Part shown: positions 44,142-51,479 of the stretch, piece by piece
Layout of the letters: each line of letters starts with the position of its first letter
How positions within the stretch are numbered: position 1 is the first letter of the stretch
NCBI GenBank assembly: GCA_001304105.1
Contig: LJUR01000033.1
Location: 1 to 52,408 of the forward strand
DNA length: 52,408 nt
Direction of reading: 5' to 3'
Source: Deltaproteobacteria bacterium SM23_61
GTDB lineage: Bacteria; Desulfobacterota; SM23-61
Notes under the pieces: generated by a model
What the model was told of the DNA's origin: nothing
Seen by the model: only the letters and a program-made list of their open reading frames with translations
The model's database searches: none
Made by a program: the position numbers and the translations under genes

Positions 44142-44232
44142 GGAAAGAATCTCCCGGTCTGTGATTCATTCTTCTCTAGAGGGTTCCCGTGGGGGCGGTT
44201 TGCGACCCGCCCCTACGGATAATTCTCATAAA

Positions 44233-44335
44233 TCACCCCCACCCTCACCCTCCCCCATCCAGGGGGAGGGAATTTCTTATCTATTTCAATATGTTTACCC
44301 TCTCCCCTCGCGGGAGAGGGCAGGGTGAGGGGGAA
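44233..44335. repeat. CCCTCACCCTCCCCC-type repeat
   Basis: Two GC-rich hairpins (CCCTCCCCC...GGGGGAGGG and CCCTCTCCC...GGGAGAGGG) separated by an AT-rich spacer, in the gap between the DinB-like and DUF35 genes. A related copy is at 49030-49085. Confidence 0.5.
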
Positions 44336-44345
44336 AAGGCTACGG

Positions 44346-44807
44346 TTAGAGGGGTTCGAAGTGATCGATGTCCAGGATGGTGTTCGTCGGTTCCTTGGCA
44401 AAAACCGGCTTCACCTTCAAACCGATCTTCACCTTTTCCGGCCTGATGCCTTCCAGAATATGGACCATGGGGGTGTCTGCCCCCGCCAGTTTGACCATGG
44501 CCAGAATAAAAGGCGCTTTGCGGGGCAGGTGCCTGTCGTCGTACCGGACCACCGTGTAGTTCGTCACCTCCCCTTCGTTTTTCAGCTCCACCCAGTTTTC
44601 CCGCACGTCCTCCATGCAGAGGGCACAGGTTTGCCGGGGAGGGACAAAGACCTTGTTGCAGGTCTTGCACTTTACGCCCAGGATTTTCTTCTGGTCCCGG
44701 AGGGTAGTGATAAACCGGGAACCCACTTTCCCGGCAAAGTAGGTGTAGGGCAGGGCCATTTTCCCTTCTACGGTGAAACAATCGGCTCGATCAAAATCTT
44801 CCGGCAT
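44346..44807 (-). CDS. DUF35 OB-fold protein with zinc ribbon
   Basis: 153-residue DUF35 protein, the usual small partner of thiolase-fold enzymes that handle acyl-CoA. The rubredoxin-like zinc ribbon has Cys47-x2-Cys50 (CKTC) and Cys61-x2-Cys64 (CALC). An OB-fold follows (about 70-153). In Ltp2-ChsH2 and BbsAB such partners bind the acyl-CoA tail. It is the second DUF35 domain in this operon; the other is fused to SCP2 domains in the next gene upstream. Start has a GGAGGG-like site (GGAGGGAAAG). Confidence 0.85.
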   Translation of the reverse strand: MPEDFDRADCFTVEGKMALPYTYFAGKVGSRFITTLRDQKKILGVKCKTCNKVFVPPRQTCALCMEDVRENWVELKNEGEVTNYTVVRYDDRHLPRKAPFILAMVKLAGADTPMVHILEGIRPEKVKIGLKVKPVFAKEPTNTILDIDHFEPL

Positions 44808-44832
44808 CTTTCCCTCCTTTATTCAAAAACCA

Positions 44833-45056
44833 TTTCACCGCAGAGCACGCTGAGACCGCAGAGGATAACAAGTTTCAGGTTATGGGTTTCACTTTGCAAT
44901 ATTCTTCTCTAGGCCCGGTGAGGACCAATCCGGAAAATGTTGATACTTTGTAAAAAGATTTAATCCTGAAAGCCGGCCCCTCAAATCCCCCCAAACCCCT
45001 TGTATTTTTACATCTATTATCTCTGCGCTCTCTGCGTGCTCCGCGGTGAATCGTCT
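44833..45056. repeat. GCAGAG-type repeats in the DUF35-fusion gap
   Basis: CACCGCAGAGCACGCTGAGA (44838 region) and, inverted, CTCTGCGCTCTCTGCGTGCT (45021 region) face each other across ~150 bases. The second touches the stop codon of the SCP2-DUF35 gene. Confidence 0.55.
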
Positions 45057-46238
45057 TTAGTCATCGATTTCGAAATATTGAATATCGTGGATACTGCCCG
45101 TGCGGTGCTCGGCCCACACGGGACGCAGGCGGGTTCCCTTCTCCTCACCCCACGCTTCCTTGACCTGAAAAACCTGGTCCCTTCGCAAAAGGTGCCAGAA
45201 GGTTTCATTCCCCTTGCACCCGTCCAGGAGCACATGGATGGAACCGTAAGGGGTCTCCCGGGTCTCTCCGGTCAGCGGATCGGGGCTGGCATAGTAAACC
45301 ACGTCCATGACCATGAGATGGCCCTTGGGGCCCACCTCCTTCCACCCCGTCGCCCGCACCCGGCATTCCGCGCAGACCTCTCGGGGAGGAAGCTGGAACC
45401 GCCCGCATTTGGGGCATTGGTTGGCCATGATTTTCTTATCTTTCAGGCCGTTAAGAAATTTACCCATTACCGGCCCGGTGGCGAATTTCTGATCCACCGA
45501 GATGGTCTTGCGCAGGACGATGAGCTCCTGTTCCGCCGCCTTTTCCCCGGGGGGGACATAGGGGGCGAAGATCTCTCCCAGCTTAAGGGCCAGCTTGGCA
45601 TCCCCCGCGACCGCCGCCCTGCCTGCGCTCAGCAAACTCATGGCGTCGGTCTTTCCCAGCATGAGGGCCACCCAGTCCGTGGCCTGGGCCTGGAGTTTCA
45701 CGGAGAGGTTTTCGGCAAGGCCTTCCTTGACCGCGCATTTTCCGCCCTGGATGACGGCGGTCCACTTGCCCCCGTCCTCCCCCCCGATGTCATAACCGAT
45801 GGAGACACCCAGGCCTTCAGCTCTCTCCGGCTGGAACCTCTTTTCCAGGGTGCCGAACATGTCTAGGATATATTCCTTGGTGGTCAACTCCCTTGGAGGA
45901 GGAACATACTTGCGGAACATCTTGCCCGTCTTGGCCAGGGCCCCGAAGTCCCCTTCCACCTTGAACTTGCCCGAGCTGAAGGCCTTCATGGCGTCCACCT
46001 TCCCCAGGTTGATCCCCACGAAGGTCTCGCCGTCGGTGGTGGTGACGGTCACGCAGCCGGAAAGGTTGGGAGTTTTCTCAATCTTTATCTTCTTATCCTT
46101 GACCGTCAGCTTCCACTTCCCCTCCCCCTGGATGTCATACCCGAAGGAGGCGTCGATGCCCTCCGCACCCTCCGGCCGGAAGCGTTCGGGCATGGTACTG
46201 AAGAGGTCTTCCACTTTCACGCCGAAATATTCGCTCAT
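45057..46238 (-). CDS. SCP2-SCP2-DUF35 fusion protein
   Basis: 393-residue three-part protein. Two SCP2 sterol/acyl-CoA carrier domains lie in tandem (about 8-112 and 122-228). They share FGYDI/IGYDI, LGKVDAM/LGKTDAM, the G-K-F/A-V-x-GD pattern and a KYVPP/PYVPP end, so one duplicated from the other. A DUF35 module follows (about 265-393) with zinc ribbon Cys275, Cys278, Cys289, Cys292 and an OB-fold. The normal arrangement is a separate DUF35 protein beside a thiolase, so this fusion probably ties an acyl carrier to the thiolase-fold partner encoded 1 base upstream (stop 46240, start 46238). The substrate is unknown. Confidence 0.82.
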   Translation of the reverse strand: MSEYFGVKVEDLFSTMPERFRPEGAEGIDASFGYDIQGEGKWKLTVKDKKIKIEKTPNLSGCVTVTTTDGETFVGINLGKVDAMKAFSSGKFKVEGDFGALAKTGKMFRKYVPPPRELTTKEYILDMFGTLEKRFQPERAEGLGVSIGYDIGGEDGGKWTAVIQGGKCAVKEGLAENLSVKLQAQATDWVALMLGKTDAMSLLSAGRAAVAGDAKLALKLGEIFAPYVPPGEKAAEQELIVLRKTISVDQKFATGPVMGKFLNGLKDKKIMANQCPKCGRFQLPPREVCAECRVRATGWKEVGPKGHLMVMDVVYYASPDPLTGETRETPYGSIHVLLDGCKGNETFWHLLRRDQVFQVKEAWGEEKGTRLRPVWAEHRTGSIHDIQYFEIDD

Positions 46239-46239
46239 G

Positions 46240-47439
46240 TCATTCCCCCCATCCAGTCAGCTCTTTTTCCAGAAGGAAGAGGACCGTCCATATGGTCCCC
46301 CCGAATCCAGAGGCTAGGGCATGCCGAACCGGCTTGGGGATCTGATGCCGGCCCGCATCTCCCCGAACCTGGAGGGCCGCTTCCGCCACCCGCGCCGTAG
46401 CCGTCGCCCCGATGGGATTCGCGGCCACAACCCCCCCCGACGGGTTCATGGGGATTTTTCCCCCGATCATGACCTCCTTGTTTTCCACAAGCTTCAGGTG
46501 CTCGTCCCCTTCCAGGAGGAAAAAGTCCCGCAGCCAATCCACGCCCCACCAGGCCGAAGGGTCGTACATCTCGAAGACATCGAAATACTCGAGCGGGTCC
46601 TTGATCCCGTTTCTTTCGAAAAGATTTCGGGCGGCAAAGTGATGGGTGCTCTCCGGCGGTTCCAGTCCGAAAACATTGAAAGTCTCTTCCCGGTGGATGG
46701 TGATGTGATCCCGAATCCAGACCGGCTTCTTGGAAATTTCCTTGGCCCTCTTTTCTTCCGCCAGGATGAGGGCGCAGGCCCCGTCGGACTGGGAGCACAT
46801 ATGGATCAGGCGAAGGTCTCCCACCAGCCTGGGAGAGGTTTCCATCAGGCTTTCCATCTGGTCGAATTCGAGGCCGAAAGCACGGTGGGAGTTGGGGTTC
46901 AGGCAGGCGTGTTTGTCCATGATGATCCGCATGGTCATGGCCGCTCGCTTGGCCCGGTCTTCCCCGAACTCCTTGATCATCCTGGCCGCCGTATGGCCGC
47001 TCAGCGCGCCGGTCAGCAGGTTCCTGGCCCACAGGGGATCGGCCATGTTGGTGATCCCGCCCGTGGTGTGCCCCTCCTGGAGCTTTTCAAACCCGATGGC
47101 CATAACCACGTCGTACATGCCCGAGGCCGTCAGGTTGTCCGCCGCAGCCACCAGGGTGGAGCCCGTCGTTCCTCCGGTGGTGATCCGGTAGCCACCCTTT
47201 CCGTATCCCCCGGTGCCCAGCACATGCCACAGGTCCGGCTGGTGGACCATCTCGAAGAGCTCCATGTTCCCGTGGACCACGCAGTCTACATCCCGGATGG
47301 AGATCCCCGCATCCTTCAGGGCCAGCCGGACCGCCTCCTGGACCATCTCCGGCTGGTTCACGTCTTCCCGGTGGCTGGAGTACTGGGTCTGGCCGATCCC
47401 CACGATGCCCACGTTCCGATTCTTCTTCCCATGTGCCAT
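46240..47439 (-). CDS. Thiolase-fold protein 1 (SCP-x/Ltp2-like) lacking catalytic Cys and His
   Basis: 399-residue member of the lipid-transfer-type thiolase group. The fold is intact: GNMELFEMVHQPD near the N-terminus and MNPSGG toward the C-terminus. The nucleophile position in the usual AACATGS stretch reads TTGGTTGS, with Gly90 where Cys is expected. The catalytic GHPxGATG is ANPIGATA, with Asn341 in place of His. It may therefore not be a thiolase; Ltp2-type aldolases, which also pair with DUF35 proteins, are the closest known precedent. It is followed after 1 base by the SCP2-DUF35 fusion and preceded by a second such protein. By-eye alignment; structure should confirm. Confidence 0.75.
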   Translation of the reverse strand: MAHGKKNRNVGIVGIGQTQYSSHREDVNQPEMVQEAVRLALKDAGISIRDVDCVVHGNMELFEMVHQPDLWHVLGTGGYGKGGYRITTGGTTGSTLVAAADNLTASGMYDVVMAIGFEKLQEGHTTGGITNMADPLWARNLLTGALSGHTAARMIKEFGEDRAKRAAMTMRIIMDKHACLNPNSHRAFGLEFDQMESLMETSPRLVGDLRLIHMCSQSDGACALILAEEKRAKEISKKPVWIRDHITIHREETFNVFGLEPPESTHHFAARNLFERNGIKDPLEYFDVFEMYDPSAWWGVDWLRDFFLLEGDEHLKLVENKEVMIGGKIPMNPSGGVVAANPIGATATARVAEAALQVRGDAGRHQIPKPVRHALASGFGGTIWTVLFLLEKELTGWGE

Positions 47440-47504
47440 CGATGCCCCCCATCAAATTGCGGATTCCGGATTTCGGAATGCGGAATTAAAAGAGCGAAAA
47501 CAAT

Positions 47505-47536
47505 TTGCTCTCGCAGAGGCCACAGGGTACGCAGAG
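47505..47536. repeat. GCAGAG-type repeat
   Basis: GCTCTCGCAGAGGCCACAGG followed by GTACGCAGAG, in the gap between the two thiolase-fold genes. Confidence 0.45.
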
Positions 47537-47574
47537 TTAAAGCTCCCTGAAATACTATTCTAAAAAATATTTCC

Positions 47575-47656
47575 CTTTCTCTGCGCTCTCTGCGGCTCGA
47601 GCGAAGCCCATGAACCTAATATGGTTCTGGGCGAAGCAGGCGAGAGAAATGCCTTT
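47575..47656 (-). repeat. 80-base repeat, inverted copy of 43.0 kb
   Basis: Reverse complement of 43041-43120; the core 47594-47627 matches exactly over 34 bases. With its partner it brackets the DinB-like, DUF35, fusion and thiolase-1 genes. Confidence 0.75.
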
Positions 47657-47685
47657 ATGTTTCGCAGAGCCCGAAACTTCGTTGT

Positions 47686-48834
47686 TTATCCTTTTTCCAG
47701 AATCACCACCGCCTGGTGCTGCCCGGCCGCGCCGGTGGTCCCATGGGCCAGGGCCCTCCGGACCCCCTCCGCCTGACGCGAGCCGGCTTCCCCGCGAAGC
47801 TGGAGGACGGCTTCCGCGGCCCGCGCCAGGCCGCCCAGCATAACCGGGTTTCCGTTCAGCATCCCCCCGGAGAAGTTCACCCGGTGTTTTTCCATCCCCC
47901 CTGCGTCAATCCAGCCGCCTCCCTTTCCCTCCTCACAGAGCCCGATTCCCTCGGCCCACATGGGTAGCTGGTAGGCTACGGCATCGTTCAATTCAAAGAG
48001 GTCGATCTCTTTTCTGGGATCTTTGATTCCGGCCATGCGGTAAGCCTTCTCGGCCGCTTTTTTCAGGGAGAAATTGGAAACCAGGTCCTTGTCCCCCAGG
48101 AAATAGGTGTCCATGCAGTTGCCGAAGCCGGTGATCCAGACGGGCTTGTCCGTGAATTCCCTGGCTCTTTCTTCATTGCTCAGGAGAAAAGCCACTGCCC
48201 AGTCGGTCACCGGGTAATGATGAAGCTCCCGGACCGGGTCCGCCAGCATGGGGGATTTCATGACCTCTGCCTCGGTCACCATCTTATTCTCCCGGGCAAA
48301 GGGATTCCGGGCCCCGTTCTTCCGGGAGCGAACGACGATCTGGGCCAGGTGTTCCTCCCGGATCCCTGATTTGGCCATGTAGGCCCTGGCCTGGAGGGCA
48401 TTGACATTGGTGAAGTCCATCCCCAGGGGGCGGCAATAGAAGGGGTCGAAGGCCAGGTTGGTGCACATTCGCCGGCTCTCGGACTGGGACTCCTTGCAGT
48501 GACCGGCCAGGAGGACCACCTCATCGTGCCCGGAAAGAATGCAGGCCATGGCATACCCCAGGCCGTTGATCCCGTCCTGGGCCATCTTCTCTTCGCCCCG
48601 GTAATGGGCCCCCACCACATCGGTCATGGCACTGTCTGAAATCGTCCGGGCGTCGAAGACGTCATCGGAGCAGGTGACCACGTTGCGAACCCCTTTTTTC
48701 AAGTCAAAGGTCACTCCGGTCTGCTTCAGGATCTGCTCCACGCAGTCCAGGACCATTCCCTGAAAACGTTTGTACCAGATGTCCGGCTCATTCTTGATCT
48801 GGGCCACCGCACAGATCGCAACCCTTCTGGCCAT
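47686..48834 (-). CDS. Thiolase-fold protein 2 lacking catalytic Cys and His
   Basis: 382-residue thiolase-superfamily protein, about a fifth the way diverged from the neighbour but of the same lipid-transfer type. The nucleophile region reads EKMAQDGINGLG, with Asp87 or Gly88 where the Cys belongs. The C-terminal GHP is GNP (Asn329 in NGNPVMLGG). The other end motif is HGTTGAAGQHQAVVILEKG instead of C-x-G. It probably forms a heterodimer with thiolase-fold protein 1, as in other two-subunit thiolase-DUF35 systems; this is inference. It is the first gene of the minus-strand operon, with repeats on both sides. Confidence 0.72.
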   Translation of the reverse strand: MARRVAICAVAQIKNEPDIWYKRFQGMVLDCVEQILKQTGVTFDLKKGVRNVVTCSDDVFDARTISDSAMTDVVGAHYRGEEKMAQDGINGLGYAMACILSGHDEVVLLAGHCKESQSESRRMCTNLAFDPFYCRPLGMDFTNVNALQARAYMAKSGIREEHLAQIVVRSRKNGARNPFARENKMVTEAEVMKSPMLADPVRELHHYPVTDWAVAFLLSNEERAREFTDKPVWITGFGNCMDTYFLGDKDLVSNFSLKKAAEKAYRMAGIKDPRKEIDLFELNDAVAYQLPMWAEGIGLCEEGKGGGWIDAGGMEKHRVNFSGGMLNGNPVMLGGLARAAEAVLQLRGEAGSRQAEGVRRALAHGTTGAAGQHQAVVILEKG

Positions 48835-48852
48835 AAATTACGAACCTCCTTC

Positions 48853-49245
48853 TTGAGCCATAGAGAACACAGAGATCCCAGAGGATTAAAAGAAATGGAA
48901 TAATGGAATGATGGAATCATGGGCAGGAAAATGAGCGATAAGAATCCAACATTCCAATCTTTCAGCCTATTTCTCTGTGCCCTCTGTATTACAGTTTTGC
49001 GAAGTCTTTAAATTTTGTTAGGCAAAAACCATCCCCCCACCCTAACCCTCCCCCTCGAGGGGGGAGGGAAGGGAGGGGGTGGCTCCTTGGGTTACAAGTT
49101 AAAAGTTAATCGTTTCTTTTGGTTGCGGCGCAGCCGCCCTGTGTTTATCTGTGTTCATCTGTGTCCCATTAAGTCTTTTGTCTTTAAGTCTGTTGCCCAT
49201 ATGAATCCGTGTTTATCCGTGTTCATCCGTGTCCAATATAAAATT
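48853..49245. repeat. Intergenic repeat array, counterpart of the 32.2-kb array
   Basis: This gap repeats the parts of the 32.2-32.5 kb array: CACAGAGATCCCAGAGG; the TGGAATAATGGAATGATGG block (48895-48920); CTCTGTGCCCTCTG (inverted); a CCTCCCCCTCGAGGGGGGAGG hairpin (49047-49068); and TTTATCTGTGTTCATCTGTG with its CCGTG variant (49142-49235). No gene is visible. Confidence 0.7.
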
Positions 49246-49794
49246 TTAGAAGTAGCAGTTCCAAAAATCTCCCCGCTTCACAGCCCGGAGGATCGAGTCT
49301 TTATTCCTTTTGGCTTCCAGCTCGATCCAGGCCCGCCCGATCCCTTCCCGGCTGTGGGAGTCATCGGCGGCGATCTTGGGATAGGGAATCTCGGGGATCT
49401 CCCACTCTTTGCAGCGGAAACCCTTGGAAGTAATCTCCACCGCGTCCAGGGGAAACATCCCGGCGCCGGCACGGATCCGCTCCAGCATCTGCTCCAGGGA
49501 AAGGTTGTAGTCTGCAAGGTGGTTGAAGACGTGCAGGACTTCCTTCTCCCCCATGATCCGGCTCACATGGACGTATCCTTTCACAAAGACGGTCAATTCC
49601 ACCCCGGGAAAGAGGAGCATGTCCGACTTCACCTTTTCATAAATTCCGTCGGTTCCCGGCTTCAAAAGGTAGTCATGATCCGTGAAGGCGATAAAATCGA
49701 ATCCCTGCTCCTGGTAGGCATCGGCTGCTTCCTGGGGAGTGAGTTTTCCGTCCGAACAGGTGGTGTGAATATGCAGGCCTCCCTTGAGCAGCAT
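49246..49794 (-). CDS. PHP-domain phosphoesterase-like protein
   Basis: 182-residue PHP (polymerase and histidinol phosphatase) family protein, a metal-dependent hydrolase fold. Metal ligands are in GLHIHTTCSDG (His8, His10) and FIAFTDHDYL (the conserved DHD). FPGVELTVF supplies the Glu and HVFNH a further His. The late AADDSHS completes the site. Substrate unknown; most stand-alone members are phosphoesterases. It lies between the thiolase operon and the acyl-CoA dehydrogenases and is probably independent. Confidence 0.82.
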   Translation of the reverse strand: MLLKGGLHIHTTCSDGKLTPQEAADAYQEQGFDFIAFTDHDYLLKPGTDGIYEKVKSDMLLFPGVELTVFVKGYVHVSRIMGEKEVLHVFNHLADYNLSLEQMLERIRAGAGMFPLDAVEITSKGFRCKEWEIPEIPYPKIAADDSHSREGIGRAWIELEAKRNKDSILRAVKRGDFWNCYF

Positions 49795-49857
49795 CTCGAA
49801 AACCCGGCTAAATCCCTTTCAATCCGAAATCCGCATTTATCCTTTAACCAGTAACTA

Positions 49858-50164
49858 GTGTGGCGTCTCAGAAATACGTTGAAAAAGTCGGACCCCGTTG
49901 CCAGGAGCCGAGGCTCGGACCGCTGCGCTTGCCAAAATATTTGGTGGTGCCTCCTGAGCCCACGGAGATCTTACGATGCATAGAGCTCCAAAGCCTGCTT
50001 TTTGGGTATTTACGGAGGCGCAGCTTTTGTGCCCGCGTTCCTTTGCGGAATCTCACGGATCCCTGCTGAAGGAGGCTTTTACCCAGCTGATTTTGGCGGC
50101 GCACATCGGTCCGAACCTCGACTCCACAGGGCGATTTATTGGCATTATTTTTGAGACATAACAC
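49858..50164. mobile_element. Tc1/mariner(IS630)-type MITE flanked by TA
   Basis: 307-base non-coding element. The left end GTGTGGCGTCTCAGAAATA and the right end read inward GTGTTATGTCTCAAAAATA match at 15 of 19 bases. Both ends are flanked by TA (49856-49857 and 50165-50166), the target duplication of the IS630/Tc1/mariner superfamily. It contains a 98-codon open frame on the minus strand that resembles nothing known to me. It would need a transposase supplied from elsewhere. Confidence 0.6.
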
Positions 50165-50210
50165 TAATAACGAGTAACCAATAACATTTTTTTCATTCCG
50201 AATTCCGCAT

Positions 50211-51365
50211 TCACCTGAACCCTTCTCCCAGGAGGTTCAGGGCGATCTTCCGGCGCTGCATCTCCGACGTGCCGTCCCGCAGATCGCCCAGCTTGGCATC
50301 CCGGTAAAGCTGTTCTGCCTTGCAGCCTTTGAGGAATCCATGTCCCCCGTGGATCTGGACGGCATTGGCGGCGCACCAGGTGGCGGACTCCGACAAAAAG
50401 AGCTTGGCGATGGAAAGGTCGGAGTCCGCATCCATTCCCTCATCCATCATCCACGCCGTCCGGTACAGGAGAAGACGGCCGGTGTCCACGAACATCTGCA
50501 TGTCCGCCACTTTGAAGCTGATCTCCTGGAAGTGGGCAATGGGTCTTCCGAAAGCCTGCCTTTTCTGGGCATAAAGGACCGCTTCTTCCAGGCAGGCCTG
50601 AGCCACCCCCAGACTGTAACCAGCGGAGGAAAGGCGGCCGAAGTGCTGAACTTTTTCCAGCAGAGCATATCCTTTCCCCTCTTCTCCGAGCAGCCCGCTC
50701 CCGGGGAGGATGCAGTCCTGAAGGATCAGGTCGGAGGTCGGTGAGCCCCTCGCTCCCAGCTTATCCAGCGGGGGGCCGGCGGAAAAACCGGGGGTTCCTT
50801 TTTCCACCAGGAAGGCGCTCATTTTCTGGTTTGGAACGGCCTGGGTGTCGGTGACCGCCATGACCACCGCCCAGTCGGCGATGGGACCGTTGGTCACCAG
50901 GGCCTTGGTCCCGTTGAGCCGGTAGCTGTTTCCTTCCCTGCGGGCTTCGGTCTTTATGGACCCGGTATCCGACCCGGTCTGGGGCTCAGTCATGGCCCAG
51001 GCAGCCATCTTTTCGCCCCGGACCAAACCCCGCAGGTATTTCTGTTTCTGCTCCTCCGTCCCGAACAGGTTTACGGCCATTCCCGGCAGGAGACAGCCGA
51101 TTCCGCTGGAAAGGAAAGTGGAAGGGCAAGAGCGGGCCAGCTCTTCCCAGGCCAGAACGCAGGTCAGCAGAGGTTTTCCTTCTCCCCCATATTGTTTCGG
51201 GAAGGGCAGGCCGAGAAACCCGATTTCCGCCAGCCCTCTGTGGTTTTCAAAGGAGAACGCCCCTTCCCGGTCGATTTTCATCGCCCGGGGAACAATCTCC
51301 TTTTCGCAGAAGGCCCGGAAGTCACTCTTGAACTTCTTCTGTTCTTCCCTCAACTCGTAATCCAT
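50211..51365 (-). CDS. Acyl-CoA dehydrogenase
   Basis: 384-residue FAD-dependent acyl-CoA dehydrogenase (complete). Family blocks are AWAMTEPQTGSDTGSI (FAD/substrate loop), RLNGTKALVTNG and KRQAFGRPIAHFQ. The C-terminal catalytic loop reads LRDGTSEMQ, so the base position of the common YEGTSE motif holds Asp364. The alternative base position (isovaleryl-type, helix G) has Phe-Gly near HFGRLSS. The reaction may therefore differ from plain beta-oxidation. It is adjacent to a second acyl-CoA dehydrogenase in the same direction, 114 bases away, as in paired dehydrogenases acting on aromatic or cyclic acyl-CoA. Confidence 0.87.
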   Translation of the reverse strand: MDYELREEQKKFKSDFRAFCEKEIVPRAMKIDREGAFSFENHRGLAEIGFLGLPFPKQYGGEGKPLLTCVLAWEELARSCPSTFLSSGIGCLLPGMAVNLFGTEEQKQKYLRGLVRGEKMAAWAMTEPQTGSDTGSIKTEARREGNSYRLNGTKALVTNGPIADWAVVMAVTDTQAVPNQKMSAFLVEKGTPGFSAGPPLDKLGARGSPTSDLILQDCILPGSGLLGEEGKGYALLEKVQHFGRLSSAGYSLGVAQACLEEAVLYAQKRQAFGRPIAHFQEISFKVADMQMFVDTGRLLLYRTAWMMDEGMDADSDLSIAKLFLSESATWCAANAVQIHGGHGFLKGCKAEQLYRDAKLGDLRDGTSEMQRRKIALNLLGEGFR

Positions 51366-51479
51366 CGAAAGCTCCTGTCAGCTAAGAGCTATGAGCTATT
51401 TCTTCCCTACACCCTATACCCGACACCCTACACCCTTTTTCTGTTTCCTGCCCCCTGCGCCTTGCACCCTGCACCCTCT

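Noticed and set aside
49868..50164. 98-codon minus-strand open frame in the MITE
   Set aside because: It coincides with the whole element, has no ribosome site or known domain and is basic, low-complexity sequence.
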